Shown: in pieces, positions 53,801 through 64,000 of the stretch
Layout: each line of letters opens with the position of its first letter
Numbering within the stretch: position 1 is the stretch's first letter
Source: Paragorgia papillata
Lineage: Eukaryota > Cnidaria > Anthozoa > Scleralcyonacea > Coralliidae
Reading direction: 5' to 3'
NCBI GenBank assembly: GCA_035771165.1
Contig: JAWNZC010000109.1
Coordinates: forward strand, 292,501-356,500
DNA length: 64,000 nucleotides
Translations under genes and position numbers: made by a program
Notes under the pieces: model-generated
Database searches by the model: none
Told to the model about the DNA's origin: nothing
The model's input: the letters and a program-made list of their open reading frames with translations, nothing else

Positions 53801-56254
53801 CCTACTCTGGCACAAAATTTTGAGTTTTTTGCTCACCCCAGCCATGCTACAAACTTTTGAGATTTTTTGACCACCCCGGCGCTGCGACAAAATGTTGAGA
53901 TTTCTTTACCTCCCCGGCCCTGCGACAGAATTTTGAGATTTTTTGACCACCCGGCCTTCCGATAAAATTTTGAGATTTTTTGACGACCCCGACCATGCGT
54001 CCAAATTTTGAAATTTTTTGACCACCCCGGCGCTGCGACAAAATTTTGGGATTTTCTGACCACCCCTGCCATGCGACAAAATATAGAGACATTTTGACAA
54101 CCCCGGCCATGCGACCAAATTTTGAAATTTTTTGACCACTCCAGCGCTGCGACAATGTTTTGGGATTTTCTGACCACCCCGGCCATGCGACAAAATATTG
54201 ATATTTTTTTACCACCCCAGCCATGCGACCAAATTTTGAGATTTTTTGACCACGCCTGCTCTGTGACAAAATTTGGAGATTTTTTGACCACCCCGGCTCT
54301 GCGACAAAATTTTGAGATTTTTTTACCTCCCCGGCCCTGGGATAAAATTTTAACATTTTTTGACCACCCCGGCGCTGCGACAAAATTTTGAGTTTTTTGA
54401 CCACCCCGGCCCTCCGATAAAATTTTGAGATTTTTTGACCACCCCGACCATGCGACCAAATTTTGAAATTTTTTGACCACCCCGGCGCTGCGACAAAATT
54501 TTGAGATTTTTTGACCACCCGGCCTTCCGATAAAATTTTGAGATTTTTTGACGACCCCGAGCATGCGACCAAATTTTGAAATTTTTTGACCACCCCGGCG
54601 CTGCGACAAAATTTTGGGATTTTCTGACCACCCCTGCCCTGCGACAAAATATAGAGACATTTTGACAACCCCGGCCATGCGACCAAATTTTGAAATTTTT
54701 TGACCACCCCAGCGCTGCGACAAAGTTTTGGGATTTTCTATCCACCCCGGCCTTGCGACAAAATATTGATATTTTTTGACCACCCCAGCCATGCGACCAA
54801 ATTTTGAGATTTTTTGGCCACGCCTGCTCTGTGACAAAATTTGGAGATTTTTTGACCACCCCGGCTCTGCGACAAAATTTTGAGATTTTTTTACCTCCCC
54901 GGCCCTGGGATAAAATTTTAACATTTTTTGACCACCCCGGCGCTGCGACAAAATTTTGAGTTTTTTGACCACCCCGACCATGCGACCAAATTTTGAAATT
55001 TTTTGACCACCCCGGCGCGGCGACAAAATTTTGAGATTTTTTTATCTCCCTGGCCCTGCGACAAAATTTTGAGATTTTTTGACACCCCCGGCCCTGCGAT
55101 AAAATTTTAACATTTTTTGACCACCCCTGCTCTGTGACAAAATTTTGAGTTTTTTGACCACCCCGGCCCTCCGATAAAATTTTGAGTTTTTTGATCACCC
55201 CGACCATGCGACCAAATTTTGAATTTTTTTGACCACCCCCGCGCTGCGACAAAATCTTGAGATTTTTTTATCTCCCTGGCCCTGCGGCAAAATTTTGAGA
55301 TTTTTTGACCACCCCGGCCCTGCGACAAAATTTTGAGATTTGTTGACCAACCCGACCCTGCGACAGAATTTTGAGATTTTTTTACCTCCCCGGCCCTGCC
55401 ATAAAATTTTGAGATTTGTTGACGATCCCGACACTGCGACAGAATTTTCAGATTTGTTGACCACCCCGACTCTGCGACAGAATTTTGAGATTTTTTTACC
55501 TCCCCGGCCATGCGATAAAATTTTGAGATTTTTTGACCACCCCGGCCATGCGATAAAATGTTGACATTTTTTTACCACCCCTACTCTGGGACAAAATTTT
55601 GAGTTTTTTGCCCACCCCAGCCATGCTACAAAATTTTGAGATTTTTTGACCACCCCGGCGCTGCGACAAAATGTTGAGATTTCTTTACCTCCCCGGCCGT
55701 GCGACAGAATTTTGAGATTTTTTGACAAACCGCGGCCCTCCGATAAAATTTGGAGATTTTTTTGACGACCCCAACCATGCGACCAAATTTTGAAATTTTT
55801 TGACCACCCCAGCGTTGCGACAAAGATTTGGGATTTTCTGACCACCCCGGCCATGCGACAAAATATTGATATTTTTTGACCACCCCGGCCATGCGACCAA
55901 ATTTTGAAATTTTTTGACCACCCCAGCGCTGCGACAAAATTTTGAGATTTTCTGACCTCCCCGGCCCTGCGACAAAGTTTTGAGATTTTTTGACCACCCC
56001 TGCTCTGTGACAAAATTTGGAGATTTTTTGACCACCCCGGCGCTGCGACAAAATTTTGAGATTTTTTTACCTCCCCGGCCCTGCGACAAAATTCTGAGAT
56101 TTTTTGACCACCCCGGCCCTGCGTTAAAATTTTAACATTTTTTGACCACCCCTGCTCTGTGACAAAATTTTGAGTTTTTTGACCACCCCGGCCCTCCGAT
56201 AAAATTTTGAGATTTTTTGATCACCCCGACCATGCGACCAAATTTTGAAATTTT
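47846..56254. repeat. 38-bp satellite, block C (recent ~1.1 kb duplications)
   Basis: The monomer array resumes directly after the Penelope element. A block seen at about 48910-49390 recurs about 1098 bp downstream (49933-50486) and again around 51.8-52.4 kb, with few differences. Blocks at 52717-53082 and 53114-53458 repeat at about 376 bp. The CTACTCTGGGAC landmark is near 51420, 52487, 53800 (as CTGGCAC) and 55583. The longest stop-free antisense stretch of the window (397 codons) is at 53833-55026, a consequence of the monomer. Confidence 0.95.
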
Positions 56255-59200
56255 TGACCTCATCCCCCTGGCGTCTGCGACAAAATCCTTGAGATTTTTT
56301 TTATCTCCCTGGCCCTGCGTCGCAAAATTGTTGAGATTTTTTAGACGCACCTCCCGGCCCTGCGACACAAAATTTTTATGAGATTTTGTTGACGCAACCC
56401 CGACCCTAGCGACAAAAATTTGTAGATTTCTTTTTTACCTCCACCGGCCCCTGCCATAAAATTTTGAGATTTGTATGACCACCCGACAACCACCCTGACC
56501 CGACTCTGCGAACAAGAATTTTTGTAGATTTTTTTGCCATAAAACTCGGCCATAGCGAAAAAATTTTGATGATTTTTTGACCACCCCCGGCCATGCGATA
56601 AAATGTTGACATTTTTTTACCACCCCTACTCTGGGACAAAATCTTTGAGTTTTTTGCCCACGCCACCCTAGCCATGCGTACAAAAATTTTGAGAATTTTT
56701 TGACCACCAACCCGAGCGCTGCGACAAAAATGTTTGAGAATTTCTTATAACCTCCCCGGCCGTTCGACAGAATTTTTGAGATTTTTTGACAAACCGCGGC
56801 CGCACCGATAAAATTTGGAGATTTTTTTTGAACGTACCACCCAACCATCGTGCGACCAAATTTTGAACATCTTTTGACTCACCCCAGCCGTTGCGACAAA
56901 GATTTGGGATTTTCTGACCAACCCCGGCCATGGCCGACAAAATATTGATATTTTTTGACCAATGAGCCCGGCCATGTCAAAAACCAAATTTTGTTGAAAT
57001 TTTTTTGAACGCACCCCGGGGCCCGGCGCTGCGACCAAAATTTTGAGATTTTCTGACCTCACCCGGCCCTGCGACAATGTTTTTGGAGATTTTTTGATGA
57101 CCACCTACCTGCTGCCTGTGACAATAATTTTGGCAGATTTTTTGATCCAACAGCACACACCCGGCGCTCACTCTTGCGACAAAATTTTGAGATTTTTTTA
57201 CCTCCCCGGCCCCTGCGACAAAAATTCCCTGAGATTTTTTGACGCACCCCCCGGCCTCTTTCGTTAAAACTTTTAACATTTTTTGACCACACCCTGCATC
57301 CTAGTGACAAAATGTTGGAGTTTTTTGACCACCCCGGCCCTCTCGATAAAATTTTTGAGATTTTATGATCACCCCGGCCCGACCATCGCGACCAAAATTT
57401 TGAAATTTTTTTGACTCACCAACCGCCCTAACTCTGGTGACAAAATTTTGATTTTTTTGCCCACGCCCAGCCATGGCTAACCAAAATTTTGAGAGTTTTT
57501 TTGACGCACCACGGCGCTGCGACAAAAGATGTTGAGACTTATCTTTACCTCCCGTCCCCCCCGATGCGTACATGTTAGGAATTTTGAGATTTTTGACAAA
57601 CCGCGGCCCTCCGATAAAATTTGGAGATTTCTTTTTGACCGACCCCAACCATGCTGACCAAAACTTTTGAAATTTTTATGACCACCCCAGCGTTGCGACA
57701 AATAGATTTGGGATTTATCTTGATTTCGTGGATAAGATCTGATTATTTCTGAGATAGAACCAACCACTTCCGGCCATGCGACAAATATATTGATATCTAT
57801 TTTGACCATTCCCCCGCCCGCCATAAGCGACCAAATTTTGAAAATATTGTATTTGACCACAAGCCCGGCTAGCTGCGACAAAATTTTAAGATTTCAGACC
57901 CTCCCCGGCCCCTCGCAGACAAAGTTTTTGAGATTTTTTGACGGCGCACAGCCCTGCTCTTGTGACAAAATTTGGAGATTTAATTTTGGACCACCCCCGG
58001 CGCTGCCGACAAAATTTTGAGAATTTTTTTACGCCGTCCTCCGGCCCTGCGACAAGGGAATATTCGGAAATTATTTTGACCATCCCCGGCCATGCGGATT
58101 TTAACATTTTTTGACCAAACTCCGCGTGCTCTGTGACAAAATCCCCGTTTGAGTTTTTTGACACCTGCGATAGAATTTTGGGAGTTTTTGACCACTCGGG
58201 GGGCGACAAAATTTTATTTTGTTTTTGACCACCCCTGCGCTGCGAGAAAATTTTGAGGGGGCTGCGCAGACAAAGATTTTTTGATATTTTCTAGACCACC
58301 ACGGCCCTGACGACGCAAAGTTTTGAGATTTCTTTTTGTGACCACCCCTTCACTGTGGACAAAAATTTGGAGATTTATTTGACTCACCGCCTGCGCTGCG
58401 ACAAAATTTTGAGATTTGTTTACCATGTTCCGCACCCCTCACACCCGCCCTGCGTACAAAATTCTGACATTTTATTTTGACCCACCCCGGACCCTGCGGT
58501 TAAAATTTAAACCAATTTTTTGACTCACCCCATGCTCTTGACAAAAAATTTGAGTTTTATATGACCTCCCCCGCCCTACCGATTTTGAGAAATTTATGAG
58601 ATTTTTTGATCCACCCCTGAGACCATGCTCTGTGTGACCAAATTTTGAAACTTTTTTGACCGACTCCAGGCCCTGGCGCTGCGACAAAATCTTGAATATT
58701 TTTTAATCTCCCAGGCTCTGCGACAAGGACCACCCCGGCCAGCGTCAAAATTTTGAGATTTTTTGACACACCCCGGCCCTGGCGACAAAAATTTTGGAGA
58801 TATTTGTTGACCAACCCGACCCTGCGACAAAGAATTTATGAGATTTTTTTACATCCGCCAGGCCCTGCCACAAAATTTTGAGAATTTGTTTGACGATCCC
58901 GACCCTGCGACAGAATTTTCAGATTTGTTGACCACATAGGGCCGACTCTGCGACAGAATTATGAGATTTTTTTGCCTTCCCGCCATGCGACCTACAAATT
59001 TTTGAGATTTTTGAGATTTTTTGACCACGCCCTGGCCATTGCGCTAAAAATTTTGACATTTTTTTTACCCACCCCTACTCTCGTGACAAAAATTTGAGTT
59101 TTTTTTGCCCACACATCCCCCAGCCATGCTACATAAATTATTTTGAGATTTTTTGACACACGCTCCGGCAGCTGGAGCGACAAAAATGTTGATATTTCAT

Positions 59201-62200
59201 TGACCGCCCCGGCCGTGAGTGCACAGAATTTTGAGATTTTTTGAATCTTCCCACCCCTGCGACATTTTGAGATTTTTTGACCACCCCGGCGCTGCGACAA
59301 AATTTACGCGGGCCCTGCCTATAAAAAATTTGGGAGATTTTTTGACGACCCGCAACCATGCGAACGAAATTTTGAAATTTTTTGACCACCACAGCCAGAG
59401 CGTAGCGACAAAGTATATGAGGATGTGTTCTGACCCTCATGCTCCCGGCCCTGCGACAAAAGTTTGAGATTTTTTGCCCACAGGGGAAAGTGCCACCTGC
59501 TCTGTGACAAAAAATCTTGGAGATTTTTTTTACCTCCCCGGCCATTGTTTGACTCACCCCGCGCCATGCGAACAAAAATTTTGGAGATTTTATTTACCTC
59601 CCCGGCCTACTCGAACAAAATATCTGAGATTTTTTGACCACCCAGAGCCGCTGCGTTATAAAATTTTAACATTATTTTTGACGCACTACCCTGCACTGTG
59701 ACAAAATTTTGAGTTTTATTTTTAACCACCCATCCCCTCCGACAAAATATTTAAAATGATATTTTGATCACATACCCGACCATGCGACCAAATTTTGAAA
59801 TTTTTTGACCACCGCCGGCGGCTGCGACACAAAATTTTGAGATTTTCTTACCTCTCCTCGGGCCCTGCGTACAGAAAGTTTTTGATATTTTTTTGACCAC
59901 AACCCTTGCTCTGTGTGACAAAATATGGAGAATTTTTTTTGACTCACACGTTCCGTAAGCATCCGGAGCTTTGATGCCGACAAAAGTATTGAGATTCTTT
60001 TGAACCATCCCGGCCATGTCACCAAAAATTTGAGATTTTTTGACGCACCCCGGCGCTGCGACAAAATTTTGAGATTTTCTGACCTCGCCCTGCCCTGCGA
60101 CATAAGTTTTGAGAAGAATTTTGACCACCCCACATCATGTGAACAATAATTAGGGAACGATTTTTGACCACTGCCCGTCGCAGCGACAAAATTTTGAGAT
60201 TTTTTTAACCTCCCCGGGCCTGCTACCAAATTTTGAGATTTTAGACCAGCTCCGGATTCGATAAAATGTTTGACTAATTTTTAACCACTCCTACTCTGGG
60301 ACCGGACAAATTTTGAGTATTTTTTGGCCTTTAAAAAGACTCATGAGCCCACTGCCACCAAGCCATGCTACAAAATTTTTGTGAGATTTTTATGACCACA
60401 ACCCCGGCTCTGCGACAAAATGTTGAGTGAGATTTTATTACCTCTCCCGGCCGAGTGCGACAGAAATATTTGAGATTTTTTTTGACAAACCGAGCGGCCC
60501 TGCCAAAAAATTTGGATATTTTTTTTGACGACCCCGAACCATTCGACCAGGAAAATTTTGAAATATTTTTGACCACACCCATCGGTTGCGACAAAGAATT
60601 TTGAGGGATTTCTGAACCACCACCGGCCAAGCGACAAAATATTGATATTTTTTGAAATTTTGAGTTTTTGACCACGCCCGGCCATGCTACCAAATTATAG
60701 AAATTTTTTGACCACACACCGGCGCTGCGACAACAAATTTTGAGATTTTCTGACCTCCCCTGCCCCTGTCGACAAAGTTTTTGATATTATTTTGACCACG
60801 AGGGCCCTGCTCAAAAATGTTGATGAAAATTTGGGAGAATTTTTGACCTTTTTTGACCCACCCCGGCCCTGCGACAAAATTTGAGGCGACAAATTTTGAG
60901 ATTTACACCGTCGCTGCGATGAAAAATTTAACATTTTATGACCACACCCTGGCTCTTGTGTACAAAATTTGTTGAGTTTATTTTTGACCACCCACCCCGG
61001 CCCTCGGGGGGGCGATAAAATCTTTGAGATTTTTTGATCACCCGCGTCCATTATCGAGCCTAAATTTATGAGAATTTTTGACAACCCCAGTGCGCTAGCG
61101 AGACAAAATTATGTATATTTTCTTGACCACACCTGGCCATGCGGACAAAAAATTTAGAGATTTTTTGACCACCGGCCCCGGCCGCCATGCGACCGCAAAT
61201 TTTGAGAGTTTTTGACCACTGCCCCTTGCACTGTGACAAACTTTTTGAGATTTTTTGACCACCCAGGCGCTGTCAGAACATAAATTTTAAGATTATTTTT
61301 TTTATCTTTTTTCCACCCCTGCGACAAAATTTTGATATTTTTTGACCCACCGCCCGGCGCCTGCCATCAAAATTTGGTTCAAAATTTTTTTGACCGACAC
61401 CCCGGCGCTGCGGACATAAATTTATAGATTTTCTGACCGACCCCGGCCATGCGGCGACAAAGATATGGACTCAAATTTTGACCACCCCTGCTCTGTGACA
61501 AAATCTCGAGTTTATTGACCACCCCGGCGCTGCGACAAAATATTTTAAGAAATTTTTTTTAATCTTCCCACCCCTTCGACAAAATTTTTGAGAATTTTTT
61601 GACCAACCACCGGCCCTGCCCATAAAATTTTGACATTTTTTTTTACCAACCCCTCTCTGTGAACCAAAATTTTGAAGATTGATTTTTTGATACCACCCCA
61701 GCCATGAGCAACAAAATTTTGAAGAAGATTTTGACCACAGCCCACACGGCCCTTGCGACCAAAATTTTCGCGATTTTTTGACCAAAATTTTGAGATTTTT
61801 TAGACCACTCCCGACTCTGCGACAGAATTTTGAGATTTTTTTACACTCCCCGGCCCATGCGATAAATTTTGAGATTTTAGAACCACCCCGGCCATGCGAT
61901 AAAATGGTTGAACATTTTTTAACCACCTCCTACTCGGGACAAAATTTTGAGATTTTCTGACCTCCCCTGCCCTGTCGACAAAGTCTATTCGAGTGATTTT
62001 TGACCCAGCGACCCTGGCCTCTGTGTGAAAATTTTGAGATTTTTTGACCACCCCGGCCCTGCTTAAAGTTTCAGATCACACACAGTACCCAGGCCCCGCG
62101 CGCTAGAAATTTTAGAGATTTTTTGATACACGACTCCGACCATGCGGACCAAATTTTGAAATTCTTTGTGAACCACGCCCGAGGCGCTGGCGAACAAAAT

Positions 62201-64000
62201 GTTTGGAGATTTGTACTGGACCTCAACCCGCCCTGCGACCAAGTTTTGAGTAATTTTTTGACCACCCCTGCACATTTACGACAAAAATAGGAGCATTTAG
62301 ACCACGGCACCAAGGCAGCGTGCGACAAAATATTGAATATTTTTTGACCATGACACCGGCGCATATGCGAGCCAAATTTTGCAAATTTATTTATGAACCG
62401 ACACCCGGTCGCTGCGACAATAATTTTGAGATTTTCATGACCCTCCCCGTGCCCTGCGACAAAGTTTTTTGAGATTTTTTTGACGCCACCCCAGCTCTGT
62501 GACAAAATTTTGAGAATTTTTGACCACCCCGGCGCTGCTGACAAATTTTTGAGAGATTTTTTACTCCCCCGTGGCGCTAGCGACCAAAATTTTGAATGAT
62601 TTTTTGACCACTCGCCGGCCATGTGCGGATTAAATTGTTGACATTTTTTTAACCACATCCTACCTCTGATGGACAAAATTTTGCCAGTTTTTTATGCCCA
62701 CACCCATCCCATTAGCTACAAAATTTTGATATTTCTATGACCACCCCGGCGCGGCGACAAAATTTTTGAGATTAACTTTTACCGTCCCCGCCGTGTGCGA
62801 CAGAATTTTGAGATTTTTTGACAAACCCGCTGCCCTCCGTGATAAATTGTTGTATAAATTTTTATGACGACGCACGAACCATGCGTACCAATTATTTGAA
62901 ATTTTTTGACCGACCCCAGCGTGTGCGACAAAATGAATTTGGGTGATGTTTACTGACCACCCCTGGCCATGCGACAAAATATTGATATTTTTTGACCACC
63001 GCCGGGCCATGCGACCAATATTTGAAATTTTTTGACTCCCACCCTCAGCGCTGCGACAAAATTTTGAGATTTCTGACCTCGCCCATGCACCTGCGACAAA
63101 AGATTTTTTGACCACCACCCCGGCGCTGCGACAAAAATTTTTTGACCGAGATTTTTTGACCACCGGCCAGCTCAGTGAGGTGAGAAATTGTGAGATTTTT
63201 TGAGCCACCACCGGTCGCTGCGATAAATATTAACATTTTTTTGAACGCACGCGTGTTCCCTCTCTCTGTGACAAACATTTTGAGAGTGTTTTTTGACACA
63301 CCCGCCCTCCGGATAAAATTTTGAGATTATTTTGTGATCACCGGCCCAGACTCATGCGACCAAGATTTGAAATTTTTTGACAACCCCGGACGCTGCGACA
63401 AAATTTTGAGATTTTACTGACCACCCCAGGCCATGACGACAAAAAATTGAGATTATTTTGACCACAACACGGCCATGGCGAACCAAATTTATGAGATTTT
63501 TTTGACCACACCCGTGCCTACATGTGTACAAAAGTTTTGAGATTTTTTGACATGACCCATGGTCCTGGGACAAAATTTTAACCACCCCGGCGCTGCGAGA
63601 CAAAAGTTATTTATAGATTTTTTTTTATCTTTCCACCCCGGCCGTGCGCACAAAATTTTGTGTAGATTTATTTGTAACGCACCCCGGCCCTTCCATAAAA
63701 TGTTTGAAATTTTTTTAGACCACACCCGGCGGCTGCGACAAAATTTTGAGCAAATTTCTGACCACCTGGATTACCGGCCCATGCGACAAAATATTGAGAT
63801 TTATTTGTACCGACCGGCTTAGCTCTGTTGACCAAATTTTTGAGTTTTTTTGACCACTCCCGCGCTTGCGCGACAATAAATTTTAAGATATATTTACAGT
63901 CTTCACTCCCACCCTGCGCTGTTCGACACAACATTTTGAGATTTTTTGACCATGAGATTTTTTTGACCACCCCGGCCCTGCCATAAAATTTTGTGACATT
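56255..64000. repeat. 38-bp satellite, block D (insertion-riddled, probably unpolished)
   Basis: The same monomers and variant order continue, but from about 56255 almost every monomer carries extra bases, for example GACGCACC for GACCACC and TCGCAAAATTG for GCAAAATTT. The variant succession after about 56290 follows that seen at 55263-56240. The CTACTCTGGGAC landmark recurs near 56627 and, damaged, near 57428, 59075, 60290 and 62660. The array has not ended at the window edge. Confidence 0.85.

Noticed and set aside
28196..56254. Dozens of long minus-strand ORFs reading Lys/Gln/Ser/Gly-rich 38-residue repeats
   Set aside because: They follow exactly from a stop-free 38-bp satellite unit. 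All three frames are open, no start context or splice structure is present, and frames slip wherever monomers carry an indel.
56255..64000. Natural decay of the satellite edge
   Set aside because: The sudden onset, insertion bias and preserved variant order fit unpolished read sequence better. Not excluded without reads.

Overview
The window reads as non-coding, transposon- and satellite-rich DNA from a eukaryote, most likely an aquatic invertebrate animal. A cnidarian is my first guess, but this is inference. The reasons are GT-AG introns, a THAP-domain transposase-like gene, a DUF6589-type gene, an OTU protease inside a giant inverted repeat, a Penelope-like retroelement carrying a hammerhead ribozyme, a Polinton/adintovirus-type ATPase fragment, and no bacterial gene organisation. 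I see no complete, unbroken host gene.

Layout. 1-2.5 kb: a CT microsatellite, then a broken three-exon DUF6589-family gene on the minus strand. 2.7-11.6 kb: a compact multi-hairpin followed by a giant inverted repeat (arms 2794-5170 and 9280-11454). Each arm carries the same OTU-domain coding segment, and the 4 kb between them holds older, diverged inverted and direct modules. 11.6-13.4 kb: 78-bp LTR-like direct repeats, then a 27-bp minisatellite built on a perfect 16-bp palindrome. 14.5-16.4 kb: a broken four-exon THAP transposase-like gene, minus strand. 16.8-23.1 kb: a tRNA-like SINE remnant, tetranucleotide arrays, two Penelope tail fragments, a spliced RING-finger fragment, a 1.56 kb CACTA-like non-autonomous transposon, a perfect hairpin, a small MITE and a 10-bp repeat. 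23-28 kb: mostly featureless AT-rich DNA, with an unknown ORF, a small C2H2 zinc-finger ORF and the ATPase fragment, all on the minus strand.

28.2-64 kb: one huge tandem satellite with a 38-bp monomer, running off the window end. A 5'-truncated Penelope-like element (45085-47845) interrupts it, and the 3' end of that element contains a textbook-looking type I hammerhead ribozyme. The satellite has higher-order structure, with variant monomers in a fixed order and block duplications of about 0.2-1.1 kb. From about 56255 onward it is riddled with small insertions while keeping the same variant order. I read that as unpolished single-molecule sequence rather than biology.

The genes do not form a pathway. 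They are remains of separate mobile elements: DUF6589, THAP, CACTA-like, Penelope, Polinton-like and the OTU inverted-repeat element. Several reading-frame breaks fall at homopolymer runs, so part of the apparent decay may be sequence error.
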